Of a stretch of 64,000 nt of DNA, positions 29,810 to 38,655 are shown one piece after another (position 1 is the stretch's first letter; the number at the start of each line of letters is the position of its first letter). The notes beneath the pieces were generated by a model, which did not search any database, was not told the origin of the DNA, and saw nothing but the letters and a program-made list of their open reading frames with translations. The DNA comes from Luteimonas viscosa (GTDB lineage: Bacteria; Pseudomonadota; Gammaproteobacteria; Xanthomonadales; Xanthomonadaceae): positions 1,591,248 through 1,655,247 of the forward strand of contig NZ_VTFT01000001.1 in assembly GCF_008244685.1 (NCBI RefSeq). Direction: 5' to 3'. The position numbers were made by a program, and so were the translations under genes.

Positions 29810-30220
29810 ATGAGGCCTCACGAGCGGCTGGACGTCTGGCGTGACGCGATGGCGCTGGTCGAAGCGGTCTACCGCGCCACCTGCGCGTTTCCCGACGATG
29901 AACGCCTTGGCCTGACGGCACAGATGCGTCGCGCCGCCGTCAGCGTGCCATCCAACATCGCCGAGGGGGCCGCCCGCCGCTCCACTGCCGAATATCTGCG
30001 TTTCCTGTCCATGGCGAGAGGTTCGCTGGCGGAACTCTCCACCCAGGTCGAGATCGCGCAACGCCTCGGCTTCTTCGGAAAGAACGCTTTCGATATCGAG
30101 TTCATCGACCGCACGTTCGCCCGTCTCAATGCATTGATCCGCACGCACGAACGCCGTATCCGCGAGCCGGATGCCCATTCCGAATCCCCAATCCCGAATC
30201 CCCAATCCCATGCTCGATAA
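29810..30220 (+). CDS. Four-helix-bundle protein (23S rRNA intervening-sequence type)
   Basis: A 136-residue protein of the family first found inside 23S rRNA intervening sequences and related to the Avd accessory protein of diversity-generating retroelements. Family signs are the start [39 protein letters not shown], and [18 protein letters not shown] with an amphipathic helical pattern. Function is unknown; homologues form a pentameric four-helix bundle and bind nucleic acid. ATG 29810 is used. The last residues ([13 protein letters not shown]) are encoded by the right heptamer array, and the stop codon lies 11 nt inside accC, so accC translation may be coupled to it. The insert splits the accBC operon, which is abnormal for this pair. 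Confidence 0.88.
   Translation: MRPHERLDVWRDAMALVEAVYRATCAFPDDERLGLTAQMRRAAVSVPSNIAEGAARRSTAEYLRFLSMARGSLAELSTQVEIAQRLGFFGKNAFDIEFIDRTFARLNALIRTHERRIREPDAHSESPIPNPQSHAR
30182..30209 (-). repeat. Heptamer array (GGGATTN x4), right arm in accB-accC insert
   Basis: Four units on the minus strand: GGGATTG, GGGATTC, GGGATTG, GGGATTC. It ends exactly at base 30209, and the accC start codon begins at 30210, so the array replaces the normal ribosome-site region of accC. Confidence 0.9.
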
Positions 30221-31577
30221 AGTCGTCATCGCCAACCGCGGAGAGATCGCGCTGCGCATCCTGCGCGCCTGCCATGCGCTGGGCATCCGCACGGTCGCGG
30301 TGCATTCCACCGTCGACCGCAACCTCAAGCACGTGGCGATGGCCGACGAGTCGGTCTGCATCGGCCCGGCGCCGTCGAACCGCAGCTACCTCGACATGCC
30401 GGCGATCATCGCCGCGGCCGAGGTCACCGACGCGCAGGCCATCCACCCGGGCTACGGCTTCCTGAGCGAGAACGCCGACTTCGCCGAGCGCGTCGAGCAG
30501 TCGGGCTTCGTCTTCATCGGGCCGAAAGCCGAGACCATCCGCCTGATGGGCGACAAGGTCGAGGCGATCCGCGCGATGAAGGAGGCCGGGGTGCCCTGCG
30601 TGCCCGGCAGCGGCGGCCCGCTCGGCGACGACGTCGACGCCAACCTGAAGATCGCCCGCGAGATCGGCTACCCGGTGATCGTCAAGGCAGCCGGTGGCGG
30701 TGGCGGACGCGGCATGCGCGTGGTGCATACCGAGGCGGCCCTGGCCAATGCCATCGGCACCACCAAGCAGGAAGCCAAGGCCGCGTTCGGCAACGACATG
30801 GTCTACATGGAGAAGTTCCTGGAAAACCCGCGGCACGTGGAGATCCAGGTGCTCGCCGACGGCCAGGGCAACGCCATCCACCTGGGCGAGCGCGACTGCT
30901 CGATGCAGCGCCGCCACCAGAAGGTCGTGGAAGAGGCGCCTGCGCCCGGGATCACGCCCGAACAGCGCGCGCAGATCGGCAAGGTCTGCGTGGAAGCCTG
31001 CCTGCGCATCGGCTACCGCGGCGCCGGCACCTTCGAGTTCCTGTTCGAGGACGGGCGCTTCTACTTCATCGAGATGAACACCCGGATCCAGGTCGAGCAT
31101 CCGGTCACCGAGATGGTCACCGGCATCGACCTGGTGCGCGAACAGCTGAAGATCGCCTCGGGCCAGAAGCTCTCGATCCGGCAGGAGGACGTGGTGCTGC
31201 GCGGCCACGCGATCGAATGCCGGATCAACGCCGAGGATCCGGAGACCTTCCTGCCCTCGCCCGGCCTGATCCAGCACTTCCACGCCCCCGGCGGCCCGGG
31301 CGTGCGCGTCGACTCGCACATCTACGAGGGCTACAGCGTGCCGCCGAACTACGACTCGATGATCGGCAAGCTGATCGTGCACGGCGCCGACCGCGCCCAG
31401 GCGATCGCGCGCATGCGCGTGGCGCTGTCGGAGATGGTGGTCGACGGCATCCGGACCAACATTCCGTTGCAGCAGCGGATCCTGGCCGACGCCGGCTTCC
31501 AGGCCGGGGGCCAGAACATCCACTACCTCGAGAAGCAGCTGGCCGAGCGCAAGGACAAGGCGCTGTCGATCGGTTAG
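30210..31577 (+). CDS. accC: Biotin carboxylase subunit of acetyl-CoA carboxylase
   Basis: ATP-grasp enzyme of 455 residues that carboxylates the biotin on AccB using bicarbonate. It starts [20 protein letters not shown], the standard N-terminus, and has the glycine-rich ATP loop [11 protein letters not shown], the metal-binding [14 protein letters not shown] and the usual ECRINAED. Length matches E. coli AccC (449). No Shine-Dalgarno sequence can be seen in the 28 nt before ATG because these are heptamer repeats; initiation may depend on ribosomes finishing the overlapping four-helix gene. Its stop overlaps the stop of the convergent unknown gene by 4 nt. Confidence 0.97.
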   Translation: MLDKVVIANRGEIALRILRACHALGIRTVAVHSTVDRNLKHVAMADESVCIGPAPSNRSYLDMPAIIAAAEVTDAQAIHPGYGFLSENADFAERVEQSGFVFIGPKAETIRLMGDKVEAIRAMKEAGVPCVPGSGGPLGDDVDANLKIAREIGYPVIVKAAGGGGGRGMRVVHTEAALANAIGTTKQEAKAAFGNDMVYMEKFLENPRHVEIQVLADGQGNAIHLGERDCSMQRRHQKVVEEAPAPGITPEQRAQIGKVCVEACLRIGYRGAGTFEFLFEDGRFYFIEMNTRIQVEHPVTEMVTGIDLVREQLKIASGQKLSIRQEDVVLRGHAIECRINAEDPETFLPSPGLIQHFHAPGGPGVRVDSHIYEGYSVPPNYDSMIGKLIVHGADRAQAIARMRVALSEMVVDGIRTNIPLQQRILADAGFQAGGQNIHYLEKQLAERKDKALSIG

Positions 31578-31996
31578 TCGTGCGGCAGCAGCGGCCCGGC
31601 GCTGCGAACGGCCGCGGGAGGCGCCACCACTGGCTGGTCGGCGGCGTCGCGCTGGGTGCCGGGGATCGGGGCGACGCCGTCGCTCGCGGCGGGATTGGTC
31701 ACCACCACGTATTCGCTGGATCCGTCGGGCCACACGATTCGCAACGTGCTGCCGGGCGCGAGCGCGGCGAACGGCGCCCCGCTCTGCGCGCGATAGACGG
31801 CCGCCATCTGCGCTGCGCCCAGGTTGCGCATGTCCTCGCTGGCATGGACCGTGACCGGAGACACCTGCGAAAGTTCGGCGTACTCCTCCTCGCCCGCGTC
31901 GAGCACGGTCACGCCGATCGCGGCCACGGAATACACCGCGAACAGCGACAGCCAGAACAGCCCGGCGAACCTGCGCCTTCTCGTCTCGTACTTCAT
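31574..31996 (-). CDS. Unknown membrane-anchored protein
   Basis: A 140-residue protein not recognised. A basic N-terminus ([12 protein letters not shown]) leads into one hydrophobic helix (about residues 12-33), then an extracytoplasmic part with [19 protein letters not shown] and a beta-rich segment ([20 protein letters not shown]), and a Pro/Ala-rich tail. It follows the gene at 33000-31993 with an ATGA overlap, so the two are coupled. The 3' end overlaps that of accC by 4 nt in convergent orientation. Confidence 0.6.
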   Translation of the reverse strand: MKYETRRRRFAGLFWLSLFAVYSVAAIGVTVLDAGEEEYAELSQVSPVTVHASEDMRNLGAAQMAAVYRAQSGAPFAALAPGSTLRIVWPDGSSEYVVVTNPAASDGVAPIPGTQRDAADQPVVAPPAAVRSAGPLLPHD

Positions 31997-33000
31997 GGTG
32001 CTCCTCCAAACCTCTCCACCAGCGCCGCCACCGCGTCACGCACGGGGTCGGCGCTCTGGCGCGATATCGCCGCGTCGTACACGAACTCCTCGAAACCCTG
32101 TCCGGAGCTGCGCGAGCAGATCCCTCCGTTGACGCAGTAGGACGTCATCAGCGTGCTCTGCGCACTGCAGTCCAGGCCCATCCGGCAGGCGGCCAGCTGC
32201 CAGACGATCGCGTGGTACTGGGGTGCGACGTCCTGGTCCAGCATCGACAGCCAGTCGGGCACCTCGACCGCCGGGGCCAGGGCGCTGAATGCCTCCACGT
32301 CGCCGGCGCTGTCGATCCGGTCCAGCAGGGCATTGCCGTAGTCGCCTTCGGCCGACACCGGTTCGCCGCGCGCAAGCAGTTCCGCTTCCGCCGCCAGGCT
32401 GCCGCCTCGCGCCGCCTCCAGCCGCAGCTGGTGGACACGCACCTGCGACAGGCCGTCGGCGGGGGTGAAGCGCCGGCAACGCGCGTCGACCCGGGCGCGC
32501 GCGGCGTTCATGGCCTCGGCCGCCCACAGATCCCTGCCCGCGAGCGTCGCGCTGTCGCGTGCGAACGCGGCGGGATCCGCAGCATAGGCCGCGCAATAGT
32601 CGACCACCCGGCTCATCAGCCAGGCCGCTTCGGGATCTCCCTCGCGCAACGCGGGAACCAGCTGCTGCGAATACTCGAACAGGTCGTCGGCCATCTCGAA
32701 ATCGCGCCTGCGCGACGGAACCGCATTGGCCGGTCGCGTCCCGGGCACGACGCGCCCGGATGCTGACCGCAGGACCGCATCCGGGCGGGCGGCTCCGACC
32801 TCCGGGGCATCGCCCTCCACGGTCGTGCGCCCGCTCACCAGGGGCATCGGCCGCTCTGCGACGCCGTCGGCGCGGCGTTCGGGCCGCAGAGCGAGCAGCC
32901 CGAGCGTCGACAGCAGGCACACCGCGGCGAACAGCACCGTGCGTGGCCGCAAGCGCCGTGCACCCGTGCCCCGCCAGGCATTGTCTTCGCCGACCCGCAT
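31993..33000 (-). CDS. Unknown membrane-anchored protein
   Basis: A 335-residue protein not recognised. ATG 33000 gives a basic N-terminus and one membrane helix (about residues 21-40, TVLFAAVCLLSTLGLLAL), then a periplasmic helical domain with cysteines (DYCAAY, DARCRRF, ACRMGLDCSAQ, SYCVNGGICS), the last four possibly forming disulfides. An upstream in-frame ATG at 33123 would add 41 residues without clear reason. The alternating helical pattern (SLAAEAELLARGEPVSAEGDYG) slightly recalls Sel1-like repeats, but I cannot confirm this. It overlaps the next gene by 4 nt, making a two-gene operon of unknown role. Confidence 0.6.
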   Translation of the reverse strand: MRVGEDNAWRGTGARRLRPRTVLFAAVCLLSTLGLLALRPERRADGVAERPMPLVSGRTTVEGDAPEVGAARPDAVLRSASGRVVPGTRPANAVPSRRRDFEMADDLFEYSQQLVPALREGDPEAAWLMSRVVDYCAAYAADPAAFARDSATLAGRDLWAAEAMNAARARVDARCRRFTPADGLSQVRVHQLRLEAARGGSLAAEAELLARGEPVSAEGDYGNALLDRIDSAGDVEAFSALAPAVEVPDWLSMLDQDVAPQYHAIVWQLAACRMGLDCSAQSTLMTSYCVNGGICSRSSGQGFEEFVYDAAISRQSADPVRDAVAALVERFGGAP

Positions 33001-33346
33001 CGACAGGCTCCAGAACGTCAGCCAGGGCCCGCGCGCGATCCGCGTCGGGCTGCATCCGTTTGTGGTGGATTCTATCGCGCCCACCTGCGGGACCGCGCAG
33101 CTTGTCGAAGCCCGGGCAACCACGCCCCCGAGCGCCAGCGCAACCGTTCACGCGGCGCTGGAGCGATCGCGGCGGCCGCATCGGCAGCGGATGCGCGGCG
33201 CCGCGCCGCAAGTCCAGATGCGCCTTGGCGCGAACCGGAAGCACGAATCCAGCCCCCCGCGAACACCGGAACCCGGCGTGCGGGGGCTGGACTGGGGCGT
33301 GGGGTATCCTTTCTCCCGCCGATCCCCACGCTGAAGCCGTCCCGAC
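33001..33346. other. Intergenic region between the unknown operon and copL
   Basis: 346 nt without a credible gene between divergent transcripts. It should hold the promoters of both. The only structure seen is a hairpin at 33249-33290 (CCAGCCCCC and GGGGGCTGG arms, about 20-nt loop) just upstream of copL. No classical CueR- or CopR-type operator was recognised by eye. Confidence 0.4.
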
Positions 33347-33745
33347 GTGTTCCCGATCCTGCTCCGCCTGCTGCTGTGCCTGGGCCTGCTGGTCGACACC
33401 GTCGCACCCGCATTCGCGGCAACGCGCATGGCGATGTCCGCGCACGACCCCGTACACGTCATGCCGATTGCGGCCGGGTCGGCCGCGGGTCCGTCGGGCC
33501 ACGACGCCGCGGCGGACTGCCACGACCGGGGGCAGGATACGCCGGCGCCCACGCAGCCTCCTGCGCCCGGCGACGAAGACTGCCTGCAGCGCTGCCTCGA
33601 TCTCTGCCTGCAGAACACGTTCGCCGCGGTGGCGACGACGGTCGCCTTGCCAGCGTCGGGACCAGCGCCCGCGCCCGTCCGCAACCTGCGGACCCGGGCC
33701 ATCGCGCGCCCCGCATTTCCGCTGCTGCGACCTCCGATCGCCTGA
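33347..33745 (+). CDS. copL: CopL-type copper-responsive regulatory protein
   Basis: A 132-residue small secreted or membrane-inserted protein starting at GTG 33347 with a hydrophobic signal-like N-terminus (ILLRLLLCLGLLVDTVAPAF). The middle is rich in His, Met and Cys (AHDPVHVMP, DCHDRG, EDCLQRCLDLCLQN), consistent with metal binding. Position and character match copL of Xanthomonas copLAB clusters, which is required for copper induction of copAB by an unknown mechanism. copA follows after 111 nt. The C-terminus is Pro/Ala/Arg-rich without motif. Confidence 0.8.
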   Translation: MFPILLRLLLCLGLLVDTVAPAFAATRMAMSAHDPVHVMPIAAGSAAGPSGHDAAADCHDRGQDTPAPTQPPAPGDEDCLQRCLDLCLQNTFAAVATTVALPASGPAPAPVRNLRTRAIARPAFPLLRPPIA

Positions 33746-33856
33746 CGGCCCGCCGCCCACGGGCGGCCCGATGCCTCGTCGCGCGCCTGGCGCCTGCGAC
33801 GTGGTCCCGTCACCCGAACCGGCGGATGCGCATGCCTCCGCCGCGGAGCATGTCCC

Positions 33857-35665
33857 ATGATCCACAGGAGCCCACGACTCCCCGCGCAGGCGCCGGCCTC
33901 GCCCACGCGCCGGACCTTCGTCCAGGGTCTTTTCCTCGGCGGCGCCGCGCTCGCCACCGGCACGTTGCGCACGCCCGCGCACGCAGGCGACGCCGTCGTC
34001 GCACGTCCCGGCACCGAACTCACGGGCACGGACTTCCGGCTCGACATCGGCCCGGCGCTGGTCAATTTCACCGGTCGCACGCGTCCGGCGATCACCGTCA
34101 ACAACGCACTGCCGGCGCCGATCCTGCGCTGGCGCGAGGGCGACACCGTCACCCTGCGCGTGGCCAACCACCTGCCGCCCGGGATCCAGACCTCGATCCA
34201 CTGGCACGGCATCCTGCTGCCGGCGAACATGGACGGCGTGCCGGGCATGAGTTTCGACGGCATCATGCCCGGCGAGTCCTACCTGTACCGGTTCACGCTG
34301 AAGCAGTCCGGCAGCTACTGGTACCACAGCCACTCGCTGCACCAGGAACAGGCCGGGCTCTACGGCGCGATCATCGTCGACCCGCTGCAGCCCGCGCCCT
34401 ACCACTGGGACCGCGAACACGTGGTGCTGCTCTCGGACTGGACCGATCTCGCGCCCTCGGACCTGTTCGCGCGCCTGAAGAAGGCGCCGCACTTCGACAA
34501 CTGGTACAAGCCCACCGTCGGCGACTTCTTCCGCGACGTTCGCCGCGACGGCTGGGCGGAAACGCTCGCCGACCGCCGCGCCTGGGGCGAGATGCGCATG
34601 ACGCCCACCGACCTTTCGGACGTCAACGGGCACACCTACACCTACCTGATGAACGGCGTCACCCCGGCCAGCAACTGGACCGGCGAATTCCGCCCCGGCG
34701 AGAAGGTGCTGCTGCGCTTCATCAATGCCTCGGCGATGACCCACTTCGACGTCCGCATCCCCGGGCTGAAGATGACCGTGGTGGCGGCCGACGGGCAGTA
34801 CGTCCATCCGGTGAGCGTCGACGAATTCCGCATGGGCGCGGCGGAGACCTTCGACGTGATCGTCGAGCCCTCGGGCCAGGACGCCTACACCATCTTCGCC
34901 CAGGACATGGGCCGCACCGGCCATGCGCGCGGCACCCTGGCGGTGCGCGCCGGACTCGAGGCGCCGGTGCCCGCGGTGGATCCGCGGCCGCGGCTGACGA
35001 TGGCCGACATGGGCCACGGCGGGCACGGCGCGCACGGCGCGGCGATGGAAGGCGGCTGCGGCGCGGCGATGGCGGCGGAGGGCGGCTGCGGCGCCAGCAT
35101 GCAGGGCGCGCACGCGGACCACGGCGGTGGCGGCATGCAGTCGCATCCGGCCAGCGAAACCGGCAATCCGCTGGTGGACATGCAGACGATGAGTCCGACG
35201 CCGAAGCTCGACGATCCCGGCATCGGCCTGCGCGACAACGGCCGGCGCGTGCTGGCCTATGGCGACCTGAAAAGCGTGTTCGAAGATCCCGATGGCCGCG
35301 ACCCGGGCCGCACCGTCGAGCTGCACCTCACCGGCCACATGGAGAAGTTCTCCTGGTCGTTCGACGGCATCCCCTTCGCCAGCGCCGAGCCGCTGCGCCT
35401 GAACTACGGCGAGCGTCTGCGCATCGTGCTGGTCAACGACACGATGATGCAGCACCCGATCCACCTGCACGGACTGTGGAGCGACCTCGAGGACGCGGAC
35501 GGCGGGTTCATGGTGCGCAAGCACACCGTCGACATGCCGCCGGGCACGAAGCGCAGCTACCGCGTGCGCGCCGATGCGCTCGGCCGCTGGGCCTACCACT
35601 GCCACCTGCTCTACCACATGGACGCGGGCATGATGCGCGAAGTGCGCGTGGAGGAACGCGCATGA
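33857..35665 (+). CDS. copA: Multicopper oxidase CopA, copper resistance
   Basis: A 602-residue periplasmic multicopper oxidase (CopA/PcoA type) that binds and oxidises Cu(I). It has a twin-arginine signal (PTRRTFVQG, Arg18-Arg19) for folded export. The copper ligands of the three cupredoxin domains are visible: HWHG at 115-118, WYHSH near residue 155, HPIHLHG from His533, and HCHLLYHMDAGM from His581 with the type-1 Cys582. A Met/His/Gly-rich insert (about 378-430, MGHGGHGAHG, GGCGAAM) is typical for extra copper sites. The stop overlaps the copB start (ATGA). Confidence 0.96.
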   Translation: MIHRSPRLPAQAPASPTRRTFVQGLFLGGAALATGTLRTPAHAGDAVVARPGTELTGTDFRLDIGPALVNFTGRTRPAITVNNALPAPILRWREGDTVTLRVANHLPPGIQTSIHWHGILLPANMDGVPGMSFDGIMPGESYLYRFTLKQSGSYWYHSHSLHQEQAGLYGAIIVDPLQPAPYHWDREHVVLLSDWTDLAPSDLFARLKKAPHFDNWYKPTVGDFFRDVRRDGWAETLADRRAWGEMRMTPTDLSDVNGHTYTYLMNGVTPASNWTGEFRPGEKVLLRFINASAMTHFDVRIPGLKMTVVAADGQYVHPVSVDEFRMGAAETFDVIVEPSGQDAYTIFAQDMGRTGHARGTLAVRAGLEAPVPAVDPRPRLTMADMGHGGHGAHGAAMEGGCGAAMAAEGGCGASMQGAHADHGGGGMQSHPASETGNPLVDMQTMSPTPKLDDPGIGLRDNGRRVLAYGDLKSVFEDPDGRDPGRTVELHLTGHMEKFSWSFDGIPFASAEPLRLNYGERLRIVLVNDTMMQHPIHLHGLWSDLEDADGGFMVRKHTVDMPPGTKRSYRVRADALGRWAYHCHLLYHMDAGMMREVRVEERA

Positions 35666-36765
35666 GCCGGCTTCCGCACTCGCACCTGGCGGTCGTGCTG
35701 CTCGGCCTCGGCGCGACCGGCGCCGCACTGGCGCAGCACACCCACGGCCCGACCGCGGGCGCGCCATCGCGCTGCGCGCCGGAACATGCGGCGATGGGCC
35801 ACTGCAGCCCCGCAGCCGCACCTCCAGGGCAGCACGAGGCGCAGCACGAGGAGCGCGACGACGATGCTGCATGCACGCCGGAGCATGCGGAGCTGGGACA
35901 TTGCAGCCCTGCACCCGCCAAGCCCGAGGAGGAATGCGCGCCCGCACACGCGGCGATGGGGCATTGCAAGCCCGCGCCCACCACGCCGCCCGACGACTGC
36001 ACGCCTGAGCATGCAGCGATGGGCCACTGCGCGCCACGCGCCGGCCTGCAGCAGCCTCGCGAACCGATCCCGCCGCTCACCGATGCCGACCGCGCCGCCG
36101 CATTCCCGGTGCTTTCGCACGCGGGCATGGAACACGGCCCCGCGGCCTACAGCCGGGTGAAGTTCAACCGCTTCGAAGCCTGGGACGGCAAGCATGCGCG
36201 TGGCCAGGCCTGGGAGGGCAGCGGCTCGGTCGGCGGCGACATCCACCGGCTCTGGCTGCGCAGCAGCGGACAGCGCGAGGCGGGGCGCACAACGTCGGCG
36301 AACGTCGAGCTGCGTTACTCGCGCGCGGTGGCGCGCTGGTGGGACGTGGTCGCCGGCGTGCGCCAGGACGTCCGCCCGGCATCGCGCACCCGCGCCGCGT
36401 TCGGCGTGCAGGGCATCGCGCCGTACATGTGGGAGGTGTCGGCCATCGCCTACATCGGCGACGGTGGCGGGGTCGCGGCGAAACTGGAGGCGGAGTACGA
36501 CCTGCGCTTCACCAACCGGCTGGTGCTGCAGCCGCTGCTGGAGATCGAACTGCACTCGCAGGACGACCCCGCCCGTGGCGTCGGCAGCGGGCTGTCGAAG
36601 GCGGAGGCCGGGCTGCGCCTGCGCTACGAGGCCACCCGACGGTTCGCGCCCTACATCGGCGTTTCGCACGAGCGCACGTTCGGGCGCACCGCGGACTTCC
36701 ATGCGGCGGATGGCGAGGCGTCGCGCGACACGCGGGTGGTGGCGGGCGTGCGGTTCTGGTTCTGA
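35662..36765 (+). CDS. copB: Outer-membrane copper resistance protein CopB
   Basis: A 367-residue protein of the CopB/PcoB family: signal peptide (to about Ala24), a soluble metal-binding N-terminal part, and an outer-membrane beta-barrel domain (about 135-367) ending in Phe (VRFWF). The N-terminal part carries four nearly regular copies of an 11-residue motif C-x-P-x-H-A-x-x-G-H-C (residues 38-48, 71-81, 92-102, 113-123), each with two Cys and two His, spaced by Pro/Ala linkers. It is translationally coupled to copA. The four-fold Cys/His motif differs from the Met-rich pattern of better known CopB proteins. Confidence 0.93.
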   Translation: MSRLPHSHLAVVLLGLGATGAALAQHTHGPTAGAPSRCAPEHAAMGHCSPAAAPPGQHEAQHEERDDDAACTPEHAELGHCSPAPAKPEEECAPAHAAMGHCKPAPTTPPDDCTPEHAAMGHCAPRAGLQQPREPIPPLTDADRAAAFPVLSHAGMEHGPAAYSRVKFNRFEAWDGKHARGQAWEGSGSVGGDIHRLWLRSSGQREAGRTTSANVELRYSRAVARWWDVVAGVRQDVRPASRTRAAFGVQGIAPYMWEVSAIAYIGDGGGVAAKLEAEYDLRFTNRLVLQPLLEIELHSQDDPARGVGSGLSKAEAGLRLRYEATRRFAPYIGVSHERTFGRTADFHAADGEASRDTRVVAGVRFWF

Positions 36766-36771
36766 GGCCTG

Positions 36772-37035
36772 CCCTCATCCGCCCTTCGGGCACCTTCTCC
36801 CGCAAGCGGGAGAAGGGAAAGACCTGCGGATCGTTCACCCGCATGCGGGAGGATGGAAAGACCTGCGGATTGTTCACCCGCATGCGGGAGGATGGAAAGA
36901 CCTGCGGACCGTTCACCCGCAAGCGGGAGAAGGCAGAGGCCTGCGCGCCGTTTGCCCGCGTGCGGAAGAAAGACCAAGACCTGCGGCCCCTTCTCCCGCT
37001 TGCGGGAGAAGGTGGTGCGAAGCACCGGATGAGGG
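36772..37035. repeat. REP/BIME-like array with five 39-40 bp tandem units
   Basis: Two oppositely oriented copies of the REP-like unit (palindrome CCTTCTCCCGC-NN-GCGGGAGAAGG, small hairpin, GGATGAGGG) form the borders (36772-36816 and 36989-37035). Between them, units containing GACCTGCGG start at 36821, 36860, 36899, 36938 (degenerate) and 36978, each followed by a short palindrome such as CCCGCATGCGGG. It fills the 340-nt gap between copB and ung, whose genes converge, and may act as a transcription block. A single unit lies at 2974-3020. Confidence 0.8.
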
Positions 37036-37105
37036 CCTGCCGGGGACTCGGACTTGCCATCGCTTGCTTCGCCAGTTCCACGCACCCGGGAAGCCCCGCG
37101 GGCGC

Positions 37106-37810
37106 TCAGATCTCCAGCGTCGCCCGCGGCGGCAGCGACCAGTCGATCGGCGCCTGCCCGTGCCGTGCGAGGTACTCGTTGGCCGCGGAAAAATGCCCGC
37201 AACCCAGGAAGCCGCGATGCGCAGACAGCGGCGAGGGATGGGTAGTGCGCAGCACCCGGTGCCGGCGCGGATCGACGATCGCGCCCTTCTTCTGCGCGTA
37301 ACTGCCCCACAGCAGGAACACCAGCCCCTCGCGCTCGCGGTTGAGCGCGTCGACGACGTGGTCGGTGAAGCCTTCCCAGCCCTTGCCCTGGTGCGCACCG
37401 GCGCGGCCTTCCTCCACGGTCAGTACCGCGTTGAGCAACAGCACGCCCTGCCGCGCCCATGGCATCAGGTAGCCATGGTCCGGCCGCGCGATCCCGAGGT
37501 CGCGCTGGATTTCCTTGAACATGTTGTCCAGCGACGGCGGCACCGGCACGCCGGGACGCACGGAAAAGCACAGGCCATGCGCCTGGCCGGGACCGTGGTA
37601 CGGATCCTGCCCGAGCACCACCACTTTCACCGCGTCGAACGGGGTCGCCTCGAACGCCGCGAAGATCTGCGGTCCCGGCGGATAGACGCGGGCGCCGGCC
37701 GCCTTGCGCTGGCGCAGGAAGGCCGAGAGCGCCTGCATGTCCTCACGCGCGAACCACTCGCCGACGTGCGACTTCCAGGAGGGCTCGAGCCGGACCCCTT
37801 CCCCGCTCAT
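37106..37810 (-). CDS. ung: Uracil-DNA glycosylase, family 1
   Basis: Base-excision-repair enzyme that removes uracil from DNA, 234 residues. The water-activating motif is GQDPYHG with Asp69; the uracil-specific [12 protein letters not shown] and the DNA-intercalation motif [10 protein letters not shown] (His191) are both present. The start at ATG 37810 overlaps the stop of the response regulator gene (ATGA), so it is the last gene of the ftsE-ftsX-regulator-ung unit. The C-terminus follows [13 protein letters not shown], as in E. coli. Confidence 0.97.
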   Translation of the reverse strand: MSGEGVRLEPSWKSHVGEWFAREDMQALSAFLRQRKAAGARVYPPGPQIFAAFEATPFDAVKVVVLGQDPYHGPGQAHGLCFSVRPGVPVPPSLDNMFKEIQRDLGIARPDHGYLMPWARQGVLLLNAVLTVEEGRAGAHQGKGWEGFTDHVVDALNREREGLVFLLWGSYAQKKGAIVDPRRHRVLRTTHPSPLSAHRGFLGCGHFSAANEYLARHGQAPIDWSLPPRATLEI

Positions 37811-38652
37811 GCCTGCTGCGAATGCAGGACCGGCAGGCGCGCGAGCCGCAGCTGGAACAATGCCTTGGTCGCGAGCAGCCGCTCCTCGATGGGCTTGAGC
37901 ACGAGGTCGTTCGCGCCCTGGCGCAGCAGTGCGGCCTGGTTGTCGCGGTTGTCGTCGCCGGTCATCACCAGCACCGGCAGCCGGCGCTTGCCGTAGCCCA
38001 GGCCGTTGCGCACCTTGTCGAGCACGTCGCGGCCGTCGAGCTCGCCCTTGAGGTAGAGGTCGGTCAGCACCAGGTCGGCGCCGGGCGCGGCCTCGGTGCC
38101 GGCGTAGGCTTCCAGGTAGGCGATCGCGTCCTCGGCGTTGGTGACGTGGGTGACGCGCATCTGGTGCGCCTCGAGCATGCGCCGGATCGCCACCGCGACC
38201 GTGCGGCTGTCCTCGATGTACAGCACGTGCGCGTCCGGAATCGGCTGCGGCTGCACGTAGCCGCGGATGAACGCGGCCAGCGCGTTGTGGCCCAGGCCCT
38301 TGTCGAAATAGTCGGTGACGTCCTCGGTGAAACGCCGGTCCTCCAGGTGCGACTGCACGTCGCCGGAGATCACGATCACCGGCACGTAGCGCTGGCCGCC
38401 GGCCTCGCGCACCGCGCGCGCGACCTGCAGGCCGTCGCCGTCGGGCAGCACCAGCGCGGTGGTGACGAGGTCGACCGGCTCGCCGCCCAGCGCCGCGCGC
38501 GCCTCGGCGAGGCTGCCGCCCTCGACCACGCGCACGCCGGGCAGCTCCTTCTGCAGCACGGCGTGGATCAGCTTGCGCACCAGCTTGGAGCCGTCGACCA
38601 CGAGGACGCAGGGATTGTCGTTGTCGAGGTGGCGGAGGTCGTGCGAGATCAT
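37807..38652 (-). CDS. Tandem response regulator with a degenerate first receiver
   Basis: A 281-residue protein made of two receiver domains and no output domain. The first (about 15-130) has Asp20 but Gly21 in place of the second acidic residue, and Ala66 where the phospho-acceptor Asp should be ([14 protein letters not shown]), so it cannot be phosphorylated in the normal way. The second (about 141-275) is complete: Glu147/Asp148, Asp198 (DLVLTDLY), Thr231 and Lys253. The partner kinase is unknown. It lies 3 nt after the ftsX stop and overlaps ung, which suggests co-expression with division genes. Other two-receiver proteins act in signalling relays or as stand-alone adaptors. Confidence 0.88.
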   Translation of the reverse strand: MISHDLRHLDNDNPCVLVVDGSKLVRKLIHAVLQKELPGVRVVEGGSLAEARAALGGEPVDLVTTALVLPDGDGLQVARAVREAGGQRYVPVIVISGDVQSHLEDRRFTEDVTDYFDKGLGHNALAAFIRGYVQPQPIPDAHVLYIEDSRTVAVAIRRMLEAHQMRVTHVTNAEDAIAYLEAYAGTEAAPGADLVLTDLYLKGELDGRDVLDKVRNGLGYGKRRLPVLVMTGDDNRDNQAALLRQGANDLVLKPIEERLLATKALFQLRLARLPVLHSQQA

Positions 38653-38655
38653 GCG

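Noticed and set aside
29810..30220. Part of a diversity-generating retroelement, because the four-helix protein resembles Avd
   Set aside because: There is no reverse transcriptase gene and no template or variable repeat pair in the window; the insert is explained by its own heptamer borders.
36817..37012. CRISPR array
   Set aside because: The units are tandem copies with period 39-40 and no unique spacers between constant repeats, the borders are REP palindromes, and no cas gene is nearby.
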